Origin: AP-15 sp963799085
Lineage (GTDB): Bacteria; Pseudomonadota; Alphaproteobacteria; ATCC43930; CGMCC-115725
Direction of reading: 5' to 3'
Length of the DNA: 64,000 bases
Assembly (NCBI GenBank): GCA_963799085.1
Contig: CAWCWA010000021.1
Coordinates: forward strand, 62,001 to 126,000
Every line of letters starts with the position of its first letter. Position 1 is the stretch's first letter. A program made the translations under genes and the position numbers. The notes beneath the pieces were generated by a model. That model was not told the origin of the DNA, made no database searches, and saw nothing but the letters and a program-made list of their open reading frames with translations. This document shows, one piece after another, positions 49,352 through 57,548 of the stretch.

Positions 49352-49665
49352 TTCGGGGGTTCCGAGAAGATGGCCACAGTTTTTTTTAGAATGTCGCGCT
49401 CCATCCGTAGCCGATCGTTCTCGCGGCGAAGCCGGGAGATTTCGGCCGCCGGGTCCGGGGCGGAATGCGGGGCCGACGCCAGCGTGTTGGGGCGCAACGC
49501 CGGCCCCGCATTCCGCCCTCCGCTCCGACCGCGCCAATTTCGAAGCATCGACGGCGCGATGCCCAACTCCGTCGCGATCTGCGTCAACGGCCGACCGCTG
49601 CTCGCCAGAAGGGCGACCGCTTCCCGCTTGAACTCATCCGTAAACTGTCGACGTCCTTGGCCCAT
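49348..49665 (-). CDS. IS3-family transposase, OrfA (HTH)
   Basis: This 105-residue protein starts MGQGRRQFTDEFKREAVALL, has a helix-turn-helix (QIATELGIAPSMLRNWRG) and a leucine-zipper-like C-terminus (EISRLRRENDRLRMERDILK). The A8 slippery run lies in the codons for ILKKT. Between the HTH and the zipper there are about 20 residues that OrfA proteins of this type normally lack. They are encoded by a perfect inverted repeat (separate entry). Confidence 0.88.
   Translation of the reverse strand: MGQGRRQFTDEFKREAVALLASSGRPLTQIATELGIAPSMLRNWRGRSGGRNAGPALRPNTLASAPHSAPDPAAEISRLRRENDRLRMERDILKKTVAIFSEPPK
49458..49518. repeat. 18-bp perfect inverted repeat inside OrfA
   Basis: GGGCGGAATGCGGGGCCG at 49458-49475 is the exact complement of 49501-49518, with a 25-base loop. 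It lies within coding sequence of the IS3 OrfA and encodes extra residues without breaking the frame. It is probably an inserted palindromic element or a native hairpin affecting transposase translation. Confidence 0.6.
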
Positions 49666-49784
49666 TCGACACCTTTCCGCTCCCTTCGGAGTTTAACAAA
49701 GGTGTCCACCAATTCGAGGGAGGCTCACCCCCGACCGTTGGCGCGACGGTTCATCGCCACGTAGCGTGGATAAACGCCCTCCCG

Positions 49785-50818
49785 TTTACCATCGACGCTC
49801 AGCTAGCCATGGTGGTGGTATTATCTTCCTGAAATCGCGATGAATTTCAGGATCAAGCCGATGCTTCGCAACCGCCTGCAACACCAGAAGGGGCTCTTGG
49901 ATGATGCGTTCGAGCAGTTCTACCCGAACGAGGAGGCCTGCCGGACGGCGTGGTTCGCTTGGCGTTGGCCTGAGGGCTTCAAGTGTCCGCGGTGCGCCGG
50001 AGCAGCATATTGCGAAATTCGTGGTCGGCAACTACTGCAGTGCCGTCGCTGCCGCTACCAGGTGTCGCTGATCGCCGGCACCGTCCTGCAGGGCACCAAG
50101 CTGCCGATGCGGGTGTGGTTTCGTGCCATGCACCTGCTCGCCCAGGGCAAGAAGGGCCTGTCCAACATCGAACTGGGCCGGCGGCTCGGGATCTCGACCA
50201 ACGCCGCCTGGCGGATGCAGCACAAGCTGATGCAGGCGATGCTCGAGCGAAACCGGCGCTACAAGCTCGGCGCCGCCGGGCCGCGGATCGAGATCGACGA
50301 CGCCTATATTGGCGGCGAGCGAACCGGCGAAGGCACCGGCCGCGGCCGGCGCGGACATACGCCCTTCATCATCGCGGTCGAGACCACCTCGGACGGACGG
50401 CCGCTGCACACCCGCCTCCAGGTCGTACGCGGGTTCCAGACGGTCGAAACCAAACGGCTGTGCACGAATGTCGAGGCGGGAACCACCATCGTCAGCGACG
50501 GCGGCCAGTGGTTTCGCTGCATCGCCGAGCAGCCCGGCATCGTTCATGAATGCCACGTCACCGGCACCGACCGCGCCAGCGCCCGCCACCCTGCCTTCCG
50601 CTGGGCGAACACCATGCTCGCCAACATCAAGAACAGCCTCCTCGCCACGCACCGCGCCGTCGCCGCCAAGCATCTGCCACGCTACCTCGGCGCCTTCGCC
50701 TGGCGCTTCAACCGACGCTTTGTCCTGAGGACGATCCATCAGCGCCTCGCCGTCGCCGCAGCAACAACCCCGCCCATGCCCTATCGCCTCCTTAAATTGG
50801 CTGAAGCTCGATGGTAAA
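49785..50818. mobile_element. IS1595-family (ISXO2-like) insertion sequence
   Basis: The ends are related: TTTACCATCGACGCTCAGC inward from 49785, and TTTACCATCGAGCTTCAGCC inward from 50818 on the other strand. The single transposase gene reads left to right. The right end sits inside the coding frame of the gene at 50819-51139, so the insertion destroyed that gene's C-terminus. No 8-base target duplication was recognised. Confidence 0.75.
49840..50817 (+). CDS. IS1595-family transposase
   Basis: This 325-residue transposase has an N-terminal zinc ribbon (CPRCAGAAYC and CRRCRYQ) followed by an ISXO2-type catalytic domain: IEIDDAYIGGERTGEG, VSDGGQWF, the His in HPAFRWANTMLANIKNSLL and PRYLGAFAWRFNRRF. 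The frame is intact. A second, diverged IS1595 copy lies at the right edge of the window. Confidence 0.9.
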   Translation: MNFRIKPMLRNRLQHQKGLLDDAFEQFYPNEEACRTAWFAWRWPEGFKCPRCAGAAYCEIRGRQLLQCRRCRYQVSLIAGTVLQGTKLPMRVWFRAMHLLAQGKKGLSNIELGRRLGISTNAAWRMQHKLMQAMLERNRRYKLGAAGPRIEIDDAYIGGERTGEGTGRGRRGHTPFIIAVETTSDGRPLHTRLQVVRGFQTVETKRLCTNVEAGTTIVSDGGQWFRCIAEQPGIVHECHVTGTDRASARHPAFRWANTMLANIKNSLLATHRAVAAKHLPRYLGAFAWRFNRRFVLRTIHQRLAVAAATTPPMPYRLLKLAEARW

Positions 50819-51139
50819 AAGGACGACCTTATAGAGTTCAAAAAGGCGGGTTCGGTCGCGCCCGGCAATTTGCCAGAGGCGTTCGGGGAAGATGGTGTAC
50901 GCGACATCCTCGACCGAAATCTTGCGCTTTTGTGTGAGCACCTGGTCAAGGGCGTGGCGCACGGGTCCCACTTCGGAAAGTTGGCAGTGGTCATCGAAAC
51001 CTGTGAGGCTGAGCACTAACGGCGAGATTTCCGAGCCCCGACCGTCGAGGATGCGCAGAAAAATCCTGGCCCAAGCGCGCGACAGGTCAGTGTCGTTAAC
51101 GACTGTGGGCTCGTCGGCGCGGGAGTTGGATTTACTCAT
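50808..51139 (-). pseudogene. Truncated gene of unknown function, last gene of the XRE-ImmA operon
   Basis: About 107 native residues start MSKSNSRADEPTVVNDTD and include EISPLVLSLTGF, EVGPVRHALDQVL, ISVEDVAYTIFPERLWQ and DRTRLFELYKVV. The IS1595 element then supplies the final codons. The start overlaps the ImmA-like gene by eight bases (ATGAGTAA), with GGAGG nine bases upstream, so it was translationally coupled. The segment reminds me of proteins annotated as thymidylate-synthase-related in XRE/ImmA neighbourhoods, but this is a weak impression and I do not assign a function. Confidence 0.5.
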
Positions 51140-52023
51140 CCGGGTCATCCTCCAGATGGCGATATTGGGCGAGCCCGACATAGGCTTCGGGTGCGATACG
51201 AACGAACGTCGCCCAGCCGGCTACCTCGGCGCTCGCCTGAACGATCCCGGGGCGGACCGCGCGGAACAGACGACCGTCAGGAAGCTCGCGCTCGAAGACG
51301 AGGCTCCCGCCTGTCGTTTCGGTTCCCGGTGGCAGGAGAAGCAGCATCTTAGCCTCAGCATCGAGCGCCAGTCCGATACGATGGCGGTCGGCGACGATCA
51401 GGGGCTCCGGGCGAGAGCGCCGAGTATTTCCGCGCGGAGCGCCTTCGGGGTGGCCCGTTGCAAGGCGCCGGCGCGGGCCCTCGAGATCATATTCACGCCG
51501 ACGGAGAGATGGGTGAGGAGCGTGCTGTAGCCGACGCCGAAGTCGCAAGCGATCGTGAACATCTGTACCGGGGTCGCGCAGTCTCCGGTGCCCAGCCGCG
51601 TACTGCGAAGGCGCGGCGCAACCCTATTATCGGCATAAGCGTGAAACCGGCAAAGGTATCGGCCAAGAATTCCTTGGGGTCCTCCCAGGGATGCTCCTTC
51701 GCGTCTTCGCGCAGCTCGTCGATTGAGGAGCCGTGGCCGAAGATATGATGGCCCAGCTCGTGCGCGCAATTATAGGCGCGCCGCGGCAGAGGACGGCGCG
51801 CCGACAAATGAATGCGCGCGGGGACGGCACGCTGGTACATGCCCTCCATGTTGATATTGTTGAAGCGCACCGTGACGCCCAGCGTTTCGCAGAGCGCGTA
51901 AATGCAGACGGGGCTATGCTGGTCTAGCTTGGCCTTCGCCCTTGTGGCGATCGCCGCCTGCATGGCCCGGTTGGCGAGCGCGCGTCGATCGAACGTGGGT
52001 TTGCGCGTGCGCATCGTGTCCAT
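51132..52023 (-). pseudogene. ImmA/IrrE-type zinc metallopeptidase, two indels
   Basis: This protein of about 295 residues has the gluzincin motif AHELGHHIFGHG (HExxH) and the downstream EEFLAD-like segment PKEFLADTFAGF, typical of COG2856 ImmA/IrrE proteases. These cleave or antagonise an XRE-family repressor. The frame moves near 51580 (to TPVQMFTIACDFGVGYSTLL) and again near 51412 (ALARSP to EPLIVADRH). The C-terminal region (PDGRLFRAVRPGIVQ) is otherwise well formed. Its ATG overlaps the XRE gene stop (ATGA). With the XRE regulator it forms a classic repressor-protease pair. Confidence 0.72.
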
Positions 52024-52394
52024 CACCGATCGCCTCCCTCGGCGTTCGGGGTAGGATCGCTACGCATGGCAGCGAGAAGCTTGAGCAGACGGTCGAGGTC
52101 GTCTGGCTTGAGCTTGGTAAGTTCACGCGCGGCGAGTTCGAGACGAGGATCCTGGGCGTCGAGGGTGTCCGGCGTCTCGCCGAGCAGCCACGCGACGTTC
52201 ACATCATAGATTCCAGCGAGGCGCGACAGCTCGTCGGCCGAGACCCGGCGGTTGCCGGCCTCTATCTCCGAAACCGACGGCCGATGCAGGCCGAGCATCT
52301 TGGCGACATGGCCCTGAGAAAGCCCCGCGAGCTTTCGCGCTTCCTTGAGGCGCTCGGCGATCAGAGAGCGCTTGGCGGCTTCGGTTTCGCTCAT
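52023..52394 (-). CDS. XRE-family transcriptional regulator
   Basis: This 123-residue protein carries an N-terminal HTH_3 domain (IAERLKEARKLAGLSQGHVA through LHRPSVSEIEAGNRRVS, about residues 12-65), then the YDVNVAWLLGE segment typical of XRE proteins paired with ImmA proteases, and an acidic, leucine-rich tail. Both ends overlap neighbours by ATGA (52391-52394 and 52023-52025). It likely autoregulates through the palindrome at 52725-52739. Confidence 0.88.
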   Translation of the reverse strand: MSETEAAKRSLIAERLKEARKLAGLSQGHVAKMLGLHRPSVSEIEAGNRRVSADELSRLAGIYDVNVAWLLGETPDTLDAQDPRLELAARELTKLKPDDLDRLLKLLAAMRSDPTPNAEGGDR

Positions 52395-52696
52395 GCCGCA
52401 GCCGCTTCCGCTTTTTCCTGCTTCTTCAGCAGTTCGCAGACGAAGATCGCTGTCTCGTCGATGGAGCGCGGCAGCTTCGTCGTCTCGTCCACGAATATGT
52501 TCACGTCGTTCGGGATGGCTTTGCCGATCTCCGTCGCCAAAATCGTGGTCGCGACTGCCCAGACCTTGCTGTCGAACTTCGGGATGTTTTCGACCGGCTT
52601 GGTCGCGCCAGTCAGTGGCGGGCATTCAAGGCCACTGTTGGCCTGGATCTGACCTATGACCGCGATCAGCGTCTCCTTCAGCGTTACGGGGTCCAT
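52391..52696 (-). CDS. Small protein of unknown function, first gene of the XRE-ImmA operon
   Basis: This 101-residue acidic helical protein starts MDPVTLKETLIAVIGQIQAN, then has KPVENIPKFDSKVWAVATTI, DVNIFVDETTKL and a charged tail. It has no signal peptide or membrane span. AAGGAGG sits one base before an upstream ATG (52702) but seven bases before ATG 52696, which decides the start. It overlaps the XRE gene by ATGA. No family was recognised. Confidence 0.65.
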   Translation of the reverse strand: MDPVTLKETLIAVIGQIQANSGLECPPLTGATKPVENIPKFDSKVWAVATTILATEIGKAIPNDVNIFVDETTKLPRSIDETAIFVCELLKKQEKAEAAAA

Positions 52697-52724
52697 CTCC
52701 ATCCCTCCTTCGATCCGACATGAC

Positions 52725-52739
52725 GTAAGATAATCTTAC
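52725..52739. promoter_or_regulatory. Operator palindrome GTAAGAT-A-ATCTTAC
   Basis: This perfect 7-base inverted repeat around one central base overlaps the predicted -10 box of the XRE-ImmA operon. Size and symmetry suit an XRE dimer, making autorepression likely. The binding protein is inferred from position. Confidence 0.6.
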
Positions 52740-52754
52740 CAAATGCGTCGTCAA
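52727..52754 (-). promoter_or_regulatory. Sigma-70-type promoter of the XRE-ImmA operon
   Basis: On the minus strand TTGACG (52754-52749) and TATCTT (52732-52727) are separated by 16 bases, about 30 bases ahead of the start codon at 52696. The -10 hexamer lies within the operator palindrome. Confidence 0.55.
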
Positions 52755-53153
52755 GAGGCTGGCCGCGTCAAATCGCTGGCCGCTTGCACTGCTGAACCCG
52801 ATGATCTTGCCTTGTCGGATTTATGTTGATCGGATCAGGCGAGACCGTGCGTGGTGCAGATTACATTAGGGAAACGCCGAACAATGCTGGCATAGCTGGC
52901 GTGATGGCGGCCACGGCATAATTTGTGATGTCGGCGGGACTGAGAAGTGTCCGCGCCGGCAGAAGACCGGGCTTGTACTGGGGTTTTCCTGTGCCGTTTT
53001 CGGGGTCAAGACAGAGTCCGGGCGCGATCAGACACGGCCCTGCGCGAGCAGGGTTTTCTTGACGATCACCAAGTTGGCCAGGGCGAACAGGGTGCGCAGT
53101 TGCGCGGTGTTCTTGGCGAGGCCGCGATAGCGCAGCTTCTTATGGCGGAACAG

Positions 53154-53176
53154 AGCCTGCCCCGGCGCAGGCCGGG
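53154..53176 (+). repeat. 23-nt palindromic insert, copy B (in IS5 transposase)
   Basis: It begins AGCCTGCCCCGGCG and ends GGCCGGG, preceded by CAG and followed by G. Removal restores VKNLFRHK in the transposase. It is antisense relative to the gene. It differs from copy A by three bases in the loop. Confidence 0.75.
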
Positions 53177-53608
53177 GTTCTTGACGATGTGGAACGGGTG
53201 CTCGACCCAGGCCCGCACCTGCGACAGCGCGCGTTCCACCACCTCGGCCCAATCCCGCAGAGCCTTGGGCAACGCCTTGATGATGCTGCGCTTGACCGCG
53301 ATGTTCCAGTCGACATCGCGGTCCTCAAGTTCGGGCCGCTTGTCCGCTCCGGTATAGCCGGCATCGGCGAAGACCGCCTCCTCCTGGCCGTGCAATAGGG
53401 ACGCTGTCTGATTGATGTCGGCTTCGTTGGCGGCGGTGCCGACCATCGTGTGCACCAGCCCCGAGGCGACATCCACCCCGATATGCGCCTTCATCCCGAA
53501 ATGCCACTGGTTGCCCTTCTTGGTCTGGTGCATCTCCGGGTCGCGCGCCTTGCTCTTGTTCTTCGTCGAAGGCGGCGCGGCGATGATCGTGGCATCGACG
53601 ATCGTGCC

Positions 53609-53631
53609 CCCGGCTTTCGCCGGGGCAGGCT
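53609..53631 (-). repeat. 23-nt palindromic insert, copy A (in IS5 transposase)
   Basis: On the minus strand it begins AGCCTGCCCCGGCG and ends AGCCGGG, preceded by CAG and followed by GG. Removal restores LMRQGTIVDA in the transposase. Confidence 0.75.
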
Positions 53632-54157
53632 CTGGCGCATCAGCAGGCCGCGCTCCTCCAGCATCGCACCCACCTCGTCGAACAGCGCCCGGGTCAGGTC
53701 GTGCTGCTCCAGCCAATGGCGGAAGTTCAGCACCGTCGTCGCGTCCGGAACCGCCGCCACCGCCAGATCGATCCCGGCAAAGCCGCGCAGCGCCTGGCTG
53801 TCGTAAAGCGCATCCTCCAGGGCCTCGTCGGCCAACCCGTACCATTGCTGCAGAAAGTACAGCCGCAGCATCCGTTCCAGCCCAATCGGCGGCCGGCCGC
53901 GTTCGCCCTTCGGATAGAACGGCCGCAGACGACCGACCAGCCGCTCCCACGGCACCACCCGCTCCATCTCGGCCAAAAACCTGCCGCGCCGTGTCTGTTT
54001 CTTCTTCCCGGCGTATTCCGCCCGCGAAAAACTACCCTGTCGCTGCATCGCCCCGTCCTCAGTGCCCCCGGACTGAAAGATCCTACCCGATGCCAGCCCC
54101 AACAGCCGGATTTTTCAGTGTTTCCTTAGACGTGCGATACTTCTAACGAGAGTCGGA

Positions 54158-55549
54158 TCAAGCAGTTGGCGCTGAAGTCGGCGACGCGGCCGCGGCGAGC
54201 TGCCCGGTCGCCGCTTGCGCGGTGTGCTGCGTGACGATCCAATCGAGGAACGGCACCGCTTCATCGACGGAGCTTGGTGTCGCAGCGTACGCACGAGCTG
54301 TTGGGTGTAATGCATCAGTAGGCTTCTTGCCAGGGACGCGACTTCCGCGCGCCCGATCGGCAATTCCTCGGTCAGGGTTGACCAGTTGCCGTGCAGGATG
54401 CGGGAGCGCGCTTCGACGATTTTCTCGACGTAGGTGCCGACTTTGATCGAAGAGCCGGGGGCAATCGGGTCATCTCGTTCGAGTCCGTGCAAGGCCTCGA
54501 ATTGCCCTGAGGATGCGCTTTTTGCTCTCGCCGAGGCTCGACGAGCCGAACAGGTTCTCGATGGCGGTCTCAAGCTTGGCGATCGCCACGGTCGCGAGCG
54601 GCTCGGCAAGAGCCTCGTGAAACCAGAACGCCCCGTTGCACCACGCCATCTCGAGCTTAGGGAGCGTCCCTCCCCCGGCGATGAAGCTGCTGATCCGCTC
54701 GCCCGCCGACGCTAGGATGCCAGCCCCCTGACTTACGAAGAGATCGAATGCATCGCCGCCCAGGCCCAAGCCGGGCTGGTCGTTGCTGATGCGAGGAGAG
54801 ACCTTGCCCGTGCTACTGACGAGGGCCACGGTGTAGGATGGCAACATGCGCGCGGTGATACGTGAGGCTCGCGCGCCGTAGTTCAGAGGAATTACGAGCT
54901 GAAGCGCGGCGAGCGCAACGTCCACCGCCAAATCGGCCACTTCATTCGAACGCTCGGACTCATAGCCGGTGACCTCGACGATCGCGAGCCAGTCTGCCGC
55001 TCGTAGTCGGATGGCTACGTCCAATGGCTCAAGTGTCACCTGCTCGAGGCCGGGCGTGATGCCGAATTTTACCGGATCGAAGGCCGAAGTGGGCAGAAAA
55101 CGCACAGGCCCGATCGAGAATGGGTTTGCATGGTCGGGCAAAATTGCGCATGGAACCAGGTGCTTCCGCGGTTGCGCCTCCGACGCGAACCATGCCGCCA
55201 TGCCCGCCTTGATGGCCGCGACTTCGGCCGGTTGGATCGGTCCTCCTGCCCTGCTTCGCGCGACGGCCACGATTTCGGCGAAAACCCGCTCAACGAACGA
55301 ATTGAGGCGCGTCCCGCGAGCGTAACGTGGATCGGTCGCCCTCACGGCGGTAGCGAAGGTCAACAGCTCCGGCACGCGAGCCTTGGCGAGTCCGACGACG
55401 TTCCCGGTCGGCGACACTCGTGCGGTCGCAAAGTCTTGCGCCCGAAGCCAGTCGGCGGAGTCGGTGTTCTCCGGGAGACTGTCGATGGCGGGCGCCTCCG
55501 CCTCGACCAGGTGCGCAAACACGGCCTCAAGCCCGCCTATGGTCGCCAT
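54158..55549 (-). pseudogene. HEPN-domain protein (ApeA-like), two indels
   Basis: This is a protein of about 460 residues with start AAGGAGGAGCGC-ATG. The first 335 residues are one frame (VFAHLVEAEAPAIDSL, VEVTGYESERSNEVADLAVD, FWFHEALAEPLATVAIAKLE). The C-terminal domain contains FEALHGLERDDPIAPG and EARSRILHGNWSTL, where R-S-R-I-L-H-G is the Rx4-H motif of ApeA-type HEPN domains, an RNase fold common in phage defence. The frame shifts near 54505 (SKKRIL to GQFEALH) and near 54285. The natural end is DEAVPFLDWIVTQHTAQ to the stop at 54158. The gene is otherwise well preserved. Confidence 0.6.
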
Positions 55550-55834
55550 GCGCTCCTCCTTGCCCTGTCGTGCAATCGTGACCAGCTAGCATCGCCAATC
55601 GGCAGCGACACCGTCGGTTGACCCTCAGCCCAACAGCATCGTCATCTAGCTGATGTATCATGAGCGGCTGTTTCGATCGCCGTCACTTAGGCTGCCGGAA
55701 AGCGGACCTGCCTAGACCAGCGACGGCTCATTGAACGAACCCGCTCGCGCGGGAGAGCGCTGCGCGCGGAGCGGAGCAGCGGTGAAGATCGCGCCCAGCA
55801 ACTGATCGACAGACGATGACGAGGCGGGCGTCCC
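55550..55834. other. Gene-free region between HEPN gene and recombinase
   Basis: No gene was supported. It includes the HEPN promoter side (divergent) and a GC-rich stretch at 55735-55790 with overlapping GCGCG palindromes. It may contain the left end of the recombinase-bearing element. Confidence 0.4.
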
Positions 55835-55874
55835 GTCCTGAGGATTGGGGGTTCCAACACTCCCCCCTCAGGAC
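55835..55874 (+). repeat. Strong hairpin before the recombinase gene
   Basis: GTCCTGAG (55835-55842) pairs perfectly with CTCAGGAC (55867-55874), with an inner GGGGG/CCCCC stem. It lies 11 bases before the recombinase ATG. It could be an element terminus, a recombination site or a translation-control hairpin. Confidence 0.45.
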
Positions 55875-55885
55875 AGGAGCCTCCA

Positions 55886-56761
55886 ATGAGCGACAAGCCG
55901 ATTAGCGATCTTCGCCGCCGCCTGATTGCGGACATGACGGTCAGTAGCTTCAGCGACAGAACACAGCACGACTATATCTGGCATATCGAGACCTTTGCCC
56001 GATTTCTCGGCCGCTCTCCCGATACCGCGAGCGGCGACGACATCCGCCGCTTCCAGCTTGCCCAGGTCGAGCAGGGTGCGCAGCCACCGAAGATGAATAC
56101 GCAGGCCTCGGCGTTGCGCTTCTTCTTCACCATCACGCTCGGCCGCGCTGACCTTGCCCATCAACTGGCCCGCACGCACTATCCGCGCAAGCTGCCGCGG
56201 GTGCTTGCTGCCGATCAGGTCGCCCGGCTGATCGAGGCCGCGCCTGGCCCCGGCCTGAAGTACAAGACCGCGCTCAGCATCGCGTACGGCGCCGGCCTGC
56301 GCGGCGGCGAGGTCGTCATGCTGCGGGTCGGCGACATCGATTCCAAGCGGATGCTGATCCGTGTCGAGATGGGCAAGGGCCGCAAGGATCGGCATGCCAT
56401 GCTGTCGCCGCAGCTGCTGTCGTTGCTGCGCGCATGGTGGTTGCAGTGCCGGTCGAGAGGCTGGCTGTTCCCGGGGCAGGACCCGCTGCGGCCAATAACG
56501 GTGCGCCAGCTCAACCGCGTCTGCCACATGGCGGCCGAGGCTGCGGGGCTCGGCAGCTGGATCACGCCGCATACGCTGCGCCACTCGTTCGCTACGCACC
56601 TGCTGGAGAGCGATATCGACGTGCGGGTGATCCAAGTGCTGCTGGGCCATGCCAAGCTGGACACGACAGCCCGCTACACCCACGTCGCCACCAATGTGCT
56701 GCGCACGGTGATGAGCCCCCTCGATCGGCTGACGCTGCCGCAGGAGGGGCCGCCGGCATAA
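55886..56761 (+). CDS. Tyrosine recombinase (XerC/D-like, of the type paired with IS91 transposases)
   Basis: This 291-residue site-specific recombinase has an N-terminal SAM-like core-binding domain (TQHDYIWHIETFARFLGRSP) and a catalytic domain with Arg in AYGAGLRGGEVV, Lys in GKGRKDRH, HTLRHSFATH (His-x2-Arg), LLGHAKLDTT (His) and the nucleophile in ARYTHVA. GGAGCC precedes the ATG. In other genomes this recombinase lies just upstream of an IS91-type transposase. Here only the transposase start remains. Confidence 0.9.
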   Translation: MSDKPISDLRRRLIADMTVSSFSDRTQHDYIWHIETFARFLGRSPDTASGDDIRRFQLAQVEQGAQPPKMNTQASALRFFFTITLGRADLAHQLARTHYPRKLPRVLAADQVARLIEAAPGPGLKYKTALSIAYGAGLRGGEVVMLRVGDIDSKRMLIRVEMGKGRKDRHAMLSPQLLSLLRAWWLQCRSRGWLFPGQDPLRPITVRQLNRVCHMAAEAAGLGSWITPHTLRHSFATHLLESDIDVRVIQVLLGHAKLDTTARYTHVATNVLRTVMSPLDRLTLPQEGPPA

Positions 56762-56773
56762 CACCGGTCCTGC

Positions 56774-56830
56774 ATGGGCCGTCGAGCCCTGGAGGTCGCC
56801 GATGTCTTCCGCGACCACGGACCCGCGACC
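56774..56830 (+). pseudogene. IS91-type transposase, N-terminal remnant
   Basis: ATG 56774 opens with MGRRALEVADVFRDHGPA, the usual start of IS91-family transposases that follow this recombinase. The similarity then stops and the frame terminates. About 18 codons remain, implying a deletion joining this point to unrelated DNA. Confidence 0.45.
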
Positions 56831-57086
56831 ACTCCGCCCGCCACGCCATCACCGGCCGCATCTTCAACTGCCCTGTCGAAATTCCCATAGCGCCCGCCGC
56901 ACCGTTGCGCCCGACATCCCGCGGGTTCCTTCCCTGAAGGCTTTCGGACGACGGCCCCGGTGCTCGTGGATAAGCTGTGATCGGGCGGTCGTCCGAAACC
57001 CTCTACAATCCCACACTGCATGACCCGCGCGCTCGGACGGCGGGTCTCCGGTTCGATCCGGATGATCTTACGCCGATCCGCGGCGC
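56831..57086. other. Unassigned rearranged sequence
   Basis: Frames here are short and unrecognised. The stretch lies between an IS91 remnant and a VOC-protein remnant and is probably deletion-scrambled. Confidence 0.35.
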
Positions 57087-57206
57087 GCTAAGCCCGACGA
57101 GATCAACCATCTGCATGGCGGTCGAGGCGTCTACTTCGACGATCCCAACGGTCACTTGATGGAAATAATCACCCAGACCGACGGCGACCAGCCTGCGCAG
57201 ACTTGA
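57087..57206 (+). pseudogene. Glyoxalase/VOC-family C-terminal remnant
   Basis: Forty codons read AKPDEINHLHGGRGVYFDD, then PNGHLMEIITQTDG to a stop at 57204. GRGVYFxDPxGHLxEI is the last beta-strand and metal-Glu motif of vicinal-oxygen-chelate proteins. No upstream domain is present. Confidence 0.6.
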
Positions 57207-57548
57207 CCGTCCGCGCGCTGGCGCGCGGCGCGGCATATCGCGGTTCACGGGCATCGCATAGGCGCGGTTTCCTGCGCCCAATGTAGACGGTTCAGCGTAG
57301 CTTACGGAAAACGGCTCTGTGGAACTGGGTCGGGTGAGCTCAACCCGATTTCGGCACAAACATTCTTGATCGCTGAAATTGGACAGTTGGACCACAGTGT
57401 ATAGAGGCCGGTTCCTACCGCCTGCAGCTGATGAGATATTTGATGCAGTGTCGAGGCCGCCACATGTTCCGCACGCGAGGCGGGCGCGGCATGGCGAGCC
57501 ATTCCATAAACTCTGACGATGGACAGGGACGATCAGAAATCAACATCC
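57207..57548. other. Gene-free region upstream of the mucR 3' end
   Basis: I see no coding frame, RNA gene or repeat in these 340 bases. Confidence 0.4.

Larger units (their letters stand above)
48461..49727. mobile_element. IS3-family insertion sequence
   Basis: Imperfect 27-base terminal repeats start TGACCTTCCCCCGGAAGAGC at 48461 and, on the other strand from 49727, TGAGCCTCCCTCGAATTGG. Both continue to GGACACC. The element is 1267 bp with two overlapping ORFs. No target duplication is obvious (GAT against CCC). Confidence 0.8.
53028..54048 (-). pseudogene. IS5-family transposase interrupted by two 23-nt palindromic inserts
   Basis: The N-terminal part (MQRQGSFSRAEYAGKKKQTR, RPPIGLERMLRLYFLQQWYG, FAGIDLAVAAVPDATT) runs to LLMRQ. 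After removing 23 bases at 53609-53631 it continues GTIVDATIIAAPPSTKNK, HFGMKAHIGVDVASGLVH, ADAGYTGADKR and VERALSQVRAWVEHPFHIVK. After removing a second 23 bases at 53154-53176 it ends NLFRHKKLRYRGLAKNTAQL, then LVIVKKTL. Each insert shifts the frame, so the transposase is inactive as it stands. Apart from the inserts the gene is intact. Confidence 0.85.
52932..54122. mobile_element. IS5-family insertion sequence, defective
   Basis: The approximate ends are inferred from similar sequence GGGACTGAGAAGTGTCCG near 52935 and, on the other strand, ACACTGAAAAATCCGG near 54120. The single transposase gene is broken by two short palindromic inserts. It lies between the XRE-ImmA operon promoter and the HEPN gene, missing the HEPN stop by about 36 bases. 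Confidence 0.6.

Noticed and set aside
49380..49387. Frameshift error in the IS3 transposase
   Set aside because: The A8 run with an OrfA/OrfB overlap is the normal programmed -1 frameshift of IS3 elements.
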